Below, one piece after another: positions 9,086 to 16,631 of a DNA stretch of 64,000 nucleotides. Source of the stretch: Subtercola boreus. GTDB taxonomy: Bacteria > Actinomycetota > Actinomycetes > Actinomycetales > Microbacteriaceae. How positions within the stretch are numbered: the stretch's first letter is position 1; the number at the start of each line of letters is the position of its first letter. The stretch covers positions 2,418,001-2,482,000 of the forward strand of contig NZ_VFOO01000001.1 of NCBI RefSeq assembly GCF_006716115.1. Direction: 5' to 3'. A model generated the notes under the pieces. It had not been told where the DNA came from and did no database searches. It was given only the letters and a program-made list of their open reading frames with translations. The position numbers were made by a program, and so were the translations under genes.

Positions 9086-9733
9086 CTACCCGGCGGGGCT
9101 GAAGAGAAGCGGTGCGAGTCGTGCCCTGATGAGAGTGGAGATCTCTCCCGCGGGCAGTGCGCCGTCGACGACCACGAACCGATCGGGTTCACTGCTGGCG
9201 ATCGACAGGAAAGACTCTCGAACACGTCGATGGAAGTCGTTCTTCTCGGCCTCGAGCCTGTCAAAACGCTTTTCGGCGTTGTTCAGGCGCTGCCTGGCCA
9301 GGTCTTCGTCGAGATCGATCAGGATCGTGAGGTCGGGCCGAAGATCCTCGGTCGCCCACTCGGAGAGCCGTCTGATCTCCGAGCCGTCGAGCACCCGGCC
9401 GGCACCCTGGTAGGCGACGGAGGAGTCGATGTACCGGTCCTGGATGACCACCTCTCCCCGCTCGAGAGCCGGCCGCACCTTCGTGGCGATGTGCTGCGCG
9501 CGGTCGGCCGCGTAGAGCAGCGCCTCGGCGCGGGCGGTGATGTGCCCGCGGCTGTGCAGCACGATCTCCCGCACCTCGAGTCCGAAATCGGTGCCGCCGG
9601 GCTCACGGGTGCGCACCACGGTCCGTCCCGCTTCGATCAGCCATTCCTCGAGCAGCGCGGCCTGCGTCGATTTGCCCGCCCCGTCGCCGCCCTCGATGGT
9701 GACGAAGAGGCCGCGGCGTGCGGGTTCGGTCAC
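9086..9733 (-). CDS. tmk: Thymidylate kinase
   Basis: This 215-residue enzyme phosphorylates dTMP to dTDP for DNA synthesis. The P-loop is EGGDGAGKST at residues 14-23. TREPGGT is the DR/E-P motif region, and DRYIDSSVAYQGAGR is the diagnostic thymidylate-kinase signature. Length matches the family (about 205-220). The GTG start overlaps the topA stop by 4 bp (GTGA), which implies translational coupling with topA. No unusual features. Confidence 0.97.
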   Translation of the reverse strand: MTEPARRGLFVTIEGGDGAGKSTQAALLEEWLIEAGRTVVRTREPGGTDFGLEVREIVLHSRGHITARAEALLYAADRAQHIATKVRPALERGEVVIQDRYIDSSVAYQGAGRVLDGSEIRRLSEWATEDLRPDLTILIDLDEDLARQRLNNAEKRFDRLEAEKNDFHRRVRESFLSIASSEPDRFVVVDGALPAGEISTLIRARLAPLLFSPAG

Positions 9734-12600
9734 TTTTTGGGAGCAGCCTTCCGGGCGGGGGCCTTGCGCGTCGTGGTCGCTGCCGCACGCTTGGTGGTGG
9801 TGCGCGGCTTAGCCGGGCCCTTCGCACGCTTGTCGGCGAGCAACTGCACGGCCCGGTCGAAGTCGATCTCCTCTATCGATTCGGCCTTCGGGATCGTGGC
9901 GTTCGTGACTCCGTCGGTCACATAGGCGCCGAACCGGCCGTCCTTGATCTTGATCGCCTTGCCGCTCTCGGGATCGGGTTCCTCGAAGTCCTTCAGGGCG
10001 CTGGATGCCCGCCTGGCCCCGTATTTGGGCTGGGCGAAGAGCTCGAGCGCACCCGGGAGGTCGATCTCGAAGATCAGGTCTTCGTTCTCGAGCGAGCGGG
10101 TGTCGGTTCCCTTCTTCAGGTACGGACCGAACTTGCCGTTCTGCGCCGTGATCGGCTCGGACGTCTCGGGGTCGTCGCCCACCGCGCGCGGCAGGCTGAG
10201 CAGGCGGAGAGCGGTCTCGATGTCGATCGCCGCCAGATCCATCGACTTGAAGAGTGAGGCCGTCCGCGGCTTCACCGCGGCGGCCTTCGCCGGGGCCTTC
10301 TTCGCCGCAGGCTTCTTGGCGACGGTCTTCTTTGCGGCTGCGCCCGCCTTCGCGGTGGTTGCCGTGGCCGGGGGCTCCACAAGGAGCGCGGCCGCGGCGA
10401 GCAGCGCGGCGGCCGCCTCGGCCTCCTGCTCGGCAGTCAGCTCGGGGTCGAGCTCGGTCACGTAGGGGCCGAACCGACCGTCCTTCGCGACGACGTTCTT
10501 GCCGTTCTCGGGGTTCACGCCGATGATGCGGTCGACCACAACCGGCGCGTTGATGAGCTCCTCAGCTTTGGCGAGCGTGAGTTCGTCGGGTGCCAGCTCC
10601 GGCGGGATGTTGACCCGGCGGGGCGTCTTGACCTCGCCGGTCGCGAGATCGACCTCGTCGTCTTCGGCCACTTCGAGGTAGGGACCGTACTTGCCGATGC
10701 GCAGGGTGATCGTGTCGGAGAGCGGGATCGAGTTGATCGCCTTCGCGTCGATGTCACCGAGGTTGTCGATCACATCGCGGAGCCCCCGGTGGTCGTCGTT
10801 GCCGAAGTAGAAACCGTTCAGCCAGTCGACGCGGTCCTCCTCGCCGCCGGCGATCTTGTCGAGGTCGTTCTCGAGTTCTGCCGTGAACTCGTAGTTCACC
10901 AGTTCGGAGAAGAACTCTTCGAGGAGGCGGATGACCGAGAAGGCGATCCAGTTGGGAACGAGCGCCTGGCCCCGCGGTGTCACGTACCCGCGGTCGATGA
11001 TCGTCGAGATGATCGACGCGTACGTCGACGGACGGCCGATTCCGAGCTCGTCGAGCGTCTTGACGAGGCTCGCCTCCGTGTAGCGGGGCGGCGGGCTCGT
11101 CTCGTGGCCTGCCGCCTCGACGTCGACGGCACGGAGACTCTGGCCCGTGGTGAGCGGGGGCAGCTTCGACTCGGTCGGCTCGTTGGAGGCGTTGCGCTCC
11201 TCGTCGACGCTCTCCTCGTAGGCGAGCATGAAGCCGCGGAAGGTGATGACGGTACCGCTCGCGGAGAACTCGGCGATCGTGGACGCCGTGAGGCCCTCCA
11301 CCGGGGTGGGGCCAGCGGTGATGGTGACGGAAGCGGTCGAACCCTTGGCGTCTGCCATCTGCGAGGCGACGGTGCGCTTCCAGATGAGTTCGTACAGCTT
11401 GAAGTCGTTGCCGCGGAGTACCGAAGCGACCTGCGACGGTGTGCGGAACGTCTCGCCGGCGGGGCGGATGGCCTCGTGGGCCTCCTGGGCGTTCTTGCCC
11501 TTGCCGGAGTACAGCCGCGGCTTGTCGGGAACCGTCTCGGCGCCGTACAGCGAGGTGGCCTGCGTGCGGGCGGCGTTCAACGCCTGCTGCGAGAGCGACG
11601 GCGAGTCGGTTCGCATGTAGGTGATGTAGCCGTTCTCGTAGAGCGACTGCGCGACGCTCATGGTCTGCCGGGCGGAGAACCGGAGCTTTCGCGCGGCCTC
11701 CTGCTGCAGGGTCGACGTGGTGAAGGGTGCTGCGGGGCGCCGCGTGTAGGGCTTCGACTCGACGTTGGCGACCTGGATGCCGACACTCGGGTCTTTGAGC
11801 GCCGCCGCGAGGGCGTGTGCCTGCGGCTCGGTGAGCATGCTGGCTTTGCTCTTCAGCTGGCCGGACTCGTCGAAGTCGCGGCCGGTCGCGATGCGGTCGC
11901 CGTTGACCCGCACGAGCCGGGCCGCGAACGACTGGGCGTCGGCTCCGGATGCCGCGTCGGCGAGGGTGGCGTTCAGGTCCCAGTAGCTCGCGGCGGTGAA
12001 CGCGAGCCGCTCGCGCTCACGTTCGACGACGAGACGGGTGGCTGCGGACTGCACTCGACCGGCCGAGAGCCCGGGACCGACCTTCCGCCAGAGCACCGGC
12101 GAGACCTCGTAGCCATACAGGCGGTCGAGGATGCGGCGGGTCTCCTGGGCGTCGACGAGAGCCTCGTCGATGTCGCGGGTGTTGTCCCGGGCGTGCTCGA
12201 TCGCCTCTTTGGTGATCTCGTGGAACACCATGCGCCGCACGGGCACCTTCGGCTTCAGGACCTCGAGCAGATGCCAGGCAATGGCCTCGCCCTCGCGGTC
12301 CTCATCAGTTGCGAGGTAGAGCTCGTCGGCGTTGGCCAACGCCTTCTTCAGCTCGGCGACCGTCTTCTTCTTCTCGGGAGACACCACATAGTAGGGAGCG
12401 AAGCCGTTCTCGACGTCGACCGAGAACTTGCCGAGCGAGCCCTTCTTCAGCTCCGGCGGCAGGTTCTTGGGCTCGACGAGGTCGCGGATGTGACCGACAG
12501 ACGCCTGCACCTCGTAGCCCTCGCCGAGGTACTGGGCGATGGACTTCACTTTGGTCGGTGACTCGACGATGACGAGCTTTCTCGGGCCTGACACGGGCAC
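9730..12600 (-). CDS. topA: DNA topoisomerase I (type IA)
   Basis: This 956-residue enzyme relaxes negative supercoils. The N-terminal TOPRIM domain begins KLVIVESPTKVKSIAQYLG, with acidic residues in ATDEDREGEA (Asp99, Asp101, Glu103). The catalytic tyrosine is Tyr328 in GYITYMRTDSPS. About four C-terminal repeats with the FGPYV/FGAYVTDG pattern replace the zinc fingers of proteobacterial TopA. A Lys/Ala-rich stretch sits between repeats and again at the extreme C-terminus, as in actinobacterial TopA, where such tails aid processivity. The start is GTG at 12598-12600 with AGGGAG upstream. It is the first gene of the topA-tmk-holB run. Confidence 0.97.
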   Translation of the reverse strand: MPVSGPRKLVIVESPTKVKSIAQYLGEGYEVQASVGHIRDLVEPKNLPPELKKGSLGKFSVDVENGFAPYYVVSPEKKKTVAELKKALANADELYLATDEDREGEAIAWHLLEVLKPKVPVRRMVFHEITKEAIEHARDNTRDIDEALVDAQETRRILDRLYGYEVSPVLWRKVGPGLSAGRVQSAATRLVVERERERLAFTAASYWDLNATLADAASGADAQSFAARLVRVNGDRIATGRDFDESGQLKSKASMLTEPQAHALAAALKDPSVGIQVANVESKPYTRRPAAPFTTSTLQQEAARKLRFSARQTMSVAQSLYENGYITYMRTDSPSLSQQALNAARTQATSLYGAETVPDKPRLYSGKGKNAQEAHEAIRPAGETFRTPSQVASVLRGNDFKLYELIWKRTVASQMADAKGSTASVTITAGPTPVEGLTASTIAEFSASGTVITFRGFMLAYEESVDEERNASNEPTESKLPPLTTGQSLRAVDVEAAGHETSPPPRYTEASLVKTLDELGIGRPSTYASIISTIIDRGYVTPRGQALVPNWIAFSVIRLLEEFFSELVNYEFTAELENDLDKIAGGEEDRVDWLNGFYFGNDDHRGLRDVIDNLGDIDAKAINSIPLSDTITLRIGKYGPYLEVAEDDEVDLATGEVKTPRRVNIPPELAPDELTLAKAEELINAPVVVDRIIGVNPENGKNVVAKDGRFGPYVTELDPELTAEQEAEAAAALLAAAALLVEPPATATTAKAGAAAKKTVAKKPAAKKAPAKAAAVKPRTASLFKSMDLAAIDIETALRLLSLPRAVGDDPETSEPITAQNGKFGPYLKKGTDTRSLENEDLIFEIDLPGALELFAQPKYGARRASSALKDFEEPDPESGKAIKIKDGRFGAYVTDGVTNATIPKAESIEEIDFDRAVQLLADKRAKGPAKPRTTTKRAAATTTRKAPARKAAPKK

Positions 12601-13454
12601 TCCCTGGACACTGGAATTCGATAACCGACACCGCTTCCGGGTCTCGGGTAAGAGGAAGTGGTGTGGCCGACGGGCACGCGGGGCCCGTCAGGCACACCAT
12701 ACACACCATCTGACGGTGTTCGCCTAATCGCGCCAAGGGCTTGCCCGCGCCGAGCCTGTGAGCCCGCCCCTTGCGCTGCCGCCCGGGCGGAGGAGGATGG
12801 GTGATGAAACTCAAGGGAGAGGAGTAGGCCATCGTGTCTGCAACCCAATTCGGAACCTACACCGCCAAGCTCGTGGACGGGCCGCTCGAAGGCAAGACGA
12901 TCAGCACGGAATTCAGCCCCGGGGGTGACGCGCAGCCGAGGATCGAGATTCCCACCGACTCGCCGGCGAAGCGGTACCTCTATATCCGCGGAAGCGGAAT
13001 CGAGTTCGGCGAGGGCAGCGAAGCCACCCGTCGGCCGAGCGCCGTCGAGTACCGGTTCGTGCAGGCCGTCTTCCAGTAGCGGGGCTCGGCCGGGGCCGCC
13101 GCGCGACGACACCCGCACCTCGAAGCCGGCCACCGTTCGCTCGACCGTGACGGTTGCGATCCCGTCGGTGAGCGCACACTCTGCGAGGCGGCTGCCCCCC
13201 AGCTCCGCTGCACGGGCTGCCGCCTCGCAGGGCACTCCCCCGGCCAGGCCGGACGCGACATCCGCCGCCGCCAGGGCAGAGGCATCCGCATCGTCCTGGG
13301 CCTGGTGCCGTGCGGCCAGCGCCGTCACCACCAGTAGCAGTGCGGCGGTGATCGCGAGGACCGCCGCGACGACGGCGAGGGCCAGCACCGAGCCGGAACC
13401 ACGATCCTCGACCAGCATGCGCGTCGGCAGCCCGATGCGCGTCGACGCCCTCAC
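12546..13454 (-). CDS. Rv3654c-like TadE-neighbourhood protein with abnormal C-terminal extension
   Basis: The first about 120 residues match the small TadE-like protein of actinobacterial tad loci: EDRGSGSVLALAVVAAVLAITAALLLVVTALAARHQAQDDADASALAAADVAS (one membrane segment plus the ARHQAQ...ADLAALAAA-like stretch), a Cys pair, then VTVERTVAGFEVRVSSRGGPG, where the family normally ends. Here no stop occurs and the frame stays open for about 180 more residues, antisense to the 12834 gene and into the topA start. The real product may end near 13089 if a stop is hidden by a base change or error (CGA here is one transition from TGA). The GTG start overlaps the tadE stop (GTGA). Confidence 0.6.
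   Translation of the reverse strand: MRASTRIGLPTRMLVEDRGSGSVLALAVVAAVLAITAALLLVVTALAARHQAQDDADASALAAADVASGLAGGVPCEAAARAAELGGSRLAECALTDGIATVTVERTVAGFEVRVSSRGGPGRAPLLEDGLHEPVLDGARPTGGFAALAELDSASADIEVPLRRRVGGNLDPRLRVTPGAEFRADRLAFERPVHELGGVGSELGCRHDGLLLSLEFHHPSSSARAAAQGAGSQARRGQALGAIRRTPSDGVYGVPDGPRVPVGHTTSSYPRPGSGVGYRIPVSRECPCQARESSSSSSHRPK
12661..12697 (-). promoter_or_regulatory. Hairpin in the topA leader
   Basis: GACGGGC (12669-12675) pairs with GCCCGTC (12683-12689), with an outer GTGTG/CACAC helix around it. It lies about 60 bp upstream of the topA GTG, so it would be in the 5' leader if transcription starts further out. There is no T-tract. A role in topA control is a guess; it could also end transcription from the right. 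Confidence 0.35.
12834..13079 (+). CDS. Small conserved-looking hypothetical protein
   Basis: This predicted 81-residue protein has a GTG start 8-10 bp after GGGAGAGGAG, a strong ribosome site. The sequence (GTYTAKLVDGPLEGKTISTEF..., then KRYLYIRGSGIEFGEG, ending YRFVQAVFQ) resembles small actinobacterial proteins with a GPL(D/E)GK start and a beta-rich Tyr-ending body. I cannot name a family. No signal peptide or membrane segment. It is antisense to the unusual read-through tail of the TadE-like gene on the other strand. The GC-biased third positions and the good ribosome site favour this strand as the real coding one. Confidence 0.65.
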   Translation: MSATQFGTYTAKLVDGPLEGKTISTEFSPGGDAQPRIEIPTDSPAKRYLYIRGSGIEFGEGSEATRRPSAVEYRFVQAVFQ

Positions 13455-13798
13455 TGCCCACCCGCCAGCGCGCAGGACCGGGCCCGGGCCTCGAGGCCGG
13501 CTGCGGCGAACTGGCCGAAGCGGATGGGCGCCGTCACCGTGGCGCAGACGAAGTCGCCGTCGGTGCCGCTGGCGAGAGAGTGTTCTCCCACAAGCCGCGT
13601 CACCCGGTCATCGGCGTCAGCATCCGCATCACCCCGCGCAAGCGTCCGGGCGGCCACGGCCGCCGCATCGACGACACGCACCTGGAGCGCGGCCCCCTGT
13701 AGCGCCGCCACCGAGAGCAGCAGCACGAGGAGCACCACGGGCAGCGCCACGGCGAATTCCGCGGTGACGGTTCCCCGGTCATCCAGAATCCAGCGCAT
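13451..13798 (-). CDS. TadE family pilus-assembly pseudopilin
   Basis: This 115-residue minor pilin-like protein has the TadE signature DDRGTVTAEFAVALPVVLLVLLLSVAALQGAALQ near its N-terminus: a prepilin-type Glu at position +5 followed by a hydrophobic helix. One disulfide-capable Cys pair lies in the C-terminal part (FVCATVTAP, RSCALAGG). The ATG at 13796-13798 is chosen because upstream in-frame sequence is not conserved-looking and the next gene ends at 13800. It is translated with the DUF4244 gene upstream and the Rv3654c-like gene downstream. Confidence 0.85.
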   Translation of the reverse strand: MRWILDDRGTVTAEFAVALPVVLLVLLLSVAALQGAALQVRVVDAAAVAARTLARGDADADADDRVTRLVGEHSLASGTDGDFVCATVTAPIRFGQFAAAGLEARARSCALAGGQ

Positions 13799-13799
13799 C

Positions 13800-14042
13800 T
13801 CAGACTCCCGCCGTGAGTGCCCGGTGGATGATCTCGGCGAGCGCCGACCGCACCTCATCACCGCGCAGGATCACGACCAGCAGGCCGGCGAAACCCACCG
13901 CGGCCATTGTGGCGATCGCGTACTCGGCGGTCGCCGATCCCCGGTCTTCGAGCAGCGGGCCGAGCAGGCCGAGGAGCCTCCGGGAGCGGGAGGACGCTGG
14001 AGGCCGAGGCGTCGGCGTGGTGGATGATGCGGGTGGCTGCAT
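13800..14042 (-). CDS. DUF4244 protein, Flp-type pilin of the actinobacterial tad locus
   Basis: This 80-residue protein has a basic, Pro/Ser-rich leader. LEDRGSATAEYAIATMAAVGFAGLLVVIL follows, which is the class III pilin pattern (Gly at -1, Glu at +5 with Tyr after, then a membrane helix). In other actinobacteria the DUF4244 gene holds the position of the major pilin, homologous to Rv3656c. It is probably processed by a prepilin peptidase encoded elsewhere. It sits about 90 bp after the T2SF gene and 2 bp before tadE. Confidence 0.85.
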   Translation of the reverse strand: MQPPASSTTPTPRPPASSRSRRLLGLLGPLLEDRGSATAEYAIATMAAVGFAGLLVVILRGDEVRSALAEIIHRALTAGV

Positions 14043-14132
14043 GGGCTTCTTCTTTCTCTGGGTGTGGGTGGGGACTCTGAGTGGTGGTCGGGCTGAACAG
14101 GTCTGGACTTCGGGGATCCCACCACGGACCGC

Positions 14133-15146
14133 TCACCACGATCCGAATGTGGAGGAGACAACGGCGAGGAGGAGGGGGGCGACCCCGAGCAGCATGAACG
14201 CAGGCAGCACGCAGAGGCCGAGGGGGATCATGAGCCGGATGGAGAGGGCAGCGCAGACCTTCTGGCTGCGGGCCAGCGCCTCAGTCCGGAGCAGGCGCGC
14301 CTCGCTTCGGAGCAGTTCGGCGGCCGGCACTCCCGCCCGACGGGAGAGTTCCACGACGACATCCACCGCCGCCATGCCGCCGGGTTCGCGCAGCCGGTGC
14401 GCTTCGAGCGCCTCACCCGCCAACTCCCGGGCGCGATCGACCGACACGCCTCCGCCCATCGCGACCGCGGTGAGTTCGGCCGCCAGGCCGGTCGCGACGG
14501 GCCTGCCGGATGCGACCCGGACGAGCCGCGCGTTCCACGCCCGGGAGAGAACGAGCAGGCCGAGACCGGCGACGAGGCAGATCAGGCCGGGAACCGTGGT
14601 GGTGAGCATCCGGAGGCTGTTGAACCCCAGAAGAGCGCCGAAGCCCAGTGCAGCAAGCGGGAGCACGGTCATGAGCCGGGCTGTTGCCACGGGAGCAGCC
14701 AGCGCGACCTCGACCGCGCGCTGGGTGTCGCCGATCTCACGGAGAGCCCCAGCCACCTCGCGGAGGCACGGGGCGATGGGCGCTCCGGATGCACCCGCCA
14801 CGCGCCAGACGGCAGCCACCGCCCGCCACGCCTCGGCTGTACGGGAATCTGTCACCCGGGCCGCAGCCCCGATGGCACTGTCGGCGGGAACACCCAGCCC
14901 GACCGCCCGGGCGATGGTCCGCACGACCATCGTGTGCCGCCTCCCGGGGGCGCGGTGCCCGGGAGCGCGATGCCCGGCACCCCGTCGACCGGAAGCCTGC
15001 TGATCATCACTCTGCCGCCCGTCGGCTGCCCGCGCCGCCGGCGGGAGCAGGTAACCCCACGCGCTCGACGGCGCGACTCCCGCCTCGAGGAGCACGGCGA
15101 GCCGCTGCACGACGGCGGCGACGCCGTCCACCTGCATCTCAGGCAT
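14133..15146 (-). CDS. Type II secretion system F family protein (TadB/TadC-like)
   Basis: This inner-membrane platform protein of the tad pilus has about 337 residues. It begins MPEMQVDGVAAVVQRLAVLLEAGVAPSSAWGYL, a T2SSF-type amphipathic helix, and has a central pair of membrane segments (TARLMTVLPLAALGFGALLGFNS and PGLICLVAGLGLLVLSRAW). A second cytoplasmic domain and C-terminal hydrophobic helices (LSIRLMIPLGLCVLPAFMLLGVAPLLLAVVSS) follow. Both TadB-like and TadC-like halves seem joined in one chain, as in the short actinobacterial loci. The ATG at 15146 overlaps the tadA stop by 8 bp; a GTG slightly upstream is an alternative. A His/Gly/Arg-rich insertion (GRRGAGHRAPGHRAPGRRH) is unusual. 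Confidence 0.82.
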   Translation of the reverse strand: MPEMQVDGVAAVVQRLAVLLEAGVAPSSAWGYLLPPAARAADGRQSDDQQASGRRGAGHRAPGHRAPGRRHTMVVRTIARAVGLGVPADSAIGAAARVTDSRTAEAWRAVAAVWRVAGASGAPIAPCLREVAGALREIGDTQRAVEVALAAPVATARLMTVLPLAALGFGALLGFNSLRMLTTTVPGLICLVAGLGLLVLSRAWNARLVRVASGRPVATGLAAELTAVAMGGGVSVDRARELAGEALEAHRLREPGGMAAVDVVVELSRRAGVPAAELLRSEARLLRTEALARSQKVCAALSIRLMIPLGLCVLPAFMLLGVAPLLLAVVSSTFGSW

Positions 15147-16263
15147 GCCGGCCACCTGCACTCCCACGATCGACGCGGGGCTCCGGCTGACGCCGACCCG
15201 GGTGCGCCTCGACCAGCAGGCGGCCCCGGTCGTCGAGCGCCAACACTCCCACCTCGGCGAGGCGCCGCGAACCGTCACGGCGTTCGAGGTGCAGCACCAG
15301 GTCGATCGCGCTGACAGCCTGGCGCGCCATCGCCTCGGGGGTGAGGCCTGCCAGGGCACCCAGCGCTTCGAGCCGGGCCGGCACGTCGGCCAGGGAGTTC
15401 GCGTGCAGCGTGCCGGCCCCGCCGTCGTGGCCGGTGTTCAGCGCCGAGAGCAGTTCGCGGATCTCGCTTCCCCGGCACTCGCCAAGCACCAGCCTGTCCG
15501 GTCGCATACGGAGGGCCTCCCGGAGGAGTCGGTCGAGGCTGACACCGCCAGCACCTTCGAGGTTCGGCTGGCGGGCTTCCAGAGCCACGAAATGCGGATG
15601 GTCGACCCGGAGTTCGGCGACGTCCTCGATGGCCACGATCCGTTCCCCCGCGGGGGCCGAGGCGAGGAGCGCCGAGAGAAATGTCGTCTTGCCGGAGCCG
15701 CCGGCACCGGTCACCAGAACATTCGAACGTTCACAGACTGCGGCGTCGACGATCGCCCGATTCGTGGATCCGCCACCCGCGACCGGGCCGAAGAAACCCC
15801 GCTCTTCGAGATCGTCGAGGTGCATGAAGCCGGCGCGCGGGATGCGGAGCGAGATCAGCGTGCCCCGCGGTGACACCGGCGGCAACACCGCATGCAGTCT
15901 CAGACCGTCGTGCAGGCGCACATCCACGCACGGTGTCGCCTCATCGATGTGGCGACCGCCGAGCGCGACGAGCCGCACCGCGAGCTCGCGCAGGTGCGCT
16001 TCGTCTGGGCACGACCAGCCGGGCTCCCGGACGAGGCCGCTGCCGCGATCGATCCACAGGTCGCCCGGGCCGTTGACGAACACATCCGTCACCTCCGGTT
16101 CCCGCACGAACCGCTCGAGTGGGCCGAGTCCGTCGCTCACCCGGACGGTGGCCGGGGCCTCGATCCCGACGGAAGGCACGGCATCGCGGGGCACGGCGCC
16201 ACCCGGCGAGGAGCCGCGCCTCATCCGTCGGGAGGCAATGTACCTCGCAGTTGTGACTGTCAT
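15139..16263 (-). CDS. tadA: TadA/CpaF family pilus-assembly ATPase
   Basis: This 374-residue secretion ATPase powers Flp pilus assembly. Residues 40-130 hold the N-terminal domain (PLERFVREPEVTDVFVNGPGDLWIDRG). The core shows a Walker A VTGAGGSGKTTFLSALLAS, an Asp box in VAIEDVAELRVDHPHFVALEARQPN, a Walker B RPDRLVLGECRGSEI and a His box in NTGHDGGAGTLHANS, all intact. It is the first gene of the minus-strand tad cluster. The CpaE-like septum-site protein that usually precedes it in actinobacteria is absent here. Upstream is a 368-bp gap shared with acs. Confidence 0.93.
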   Translation of the reverse strand: MTVTTARYIASRRMRRGSSPGGAVPRDAVPSVGIEAPATVRVSDGLGPLERFVREPEVTDVFVNGPGDLWIDRGSGLVREPGWSCPDEAHLRELAVRLVALGGRHIDEATPCVDVRLHDGLRLHAVLPPVSPRGTLISLRIPRAGFMHLDDLEERGFFGPVAGGGSTNRAIVDAAVCERSNVLVTGAGGSGKTTFLSALLASAPAGERIVAIEDVAELRVDHPHFVALEARQPNLEGAGGVSLDRLLREALRMRPDRLVLGECRGSEIRELLSALNTGHDGGAGTLHANSLADVPARLEALGALAGLTPEAMARQAVSAIDLVLHLERRDGSRRLAEVGVLALDDRGRLLVEAHPGRRQPEPRVDRGSAGGRHA

Positions 16264-16631
16264 GCGCCGAGCCTAGAAAGGCGCGTCTTCACCCCGCAGG
16301 CGAAACAGGGGATCTGTGGAGAAGGACGGCGACCACGGCATTGTGGAGAACAGGACCGCCCGGCGCGAAGGGGCCGTTAAATGAAGGGGGCGGCACCGAT
16401 TGGGGGAAAAGGTGCCGCCGTAGCAGCGCATGATTGGGGGGAATCAGTGTTGCGCTGCATCCAAGCCAGAATCGACTTGGTATTGAAAAGTTTACCCGAC
16501 CGAAACATGGTCGCAAACCGTTTCAGTCGATTCCCAGTATCTCGCCGAAAATTTTTCCGCCAGAAGAACGGCGGGGCCGGTGACACGGTTTTTCCGACAG
16601 AATCGAAAGGTACCCGGAGCGAAGGAGCACC
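16264..16631. promoter_or_regulatory. Divergent tadA/acs intergenic region
   Basis: This 368-bp gap is clearly less GC-rich than its flanks. GGCGGCACC (16389-16397) and GGTGCCGCC (16411-16419) form a perfect 9-bp inverted repeat with a 13-base loop. GATTGGGGG occurs in that loop at 16398 and again (with one more G) at 16434, a direct repeat 36 bp apart. An open stretch from a GTG at 16447 ends in a TGA overlapping the acs ATG, but its third positions lack the local GC bias, so I do not call it a gene. It probably holds both promoters. Confidence 0.5.
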
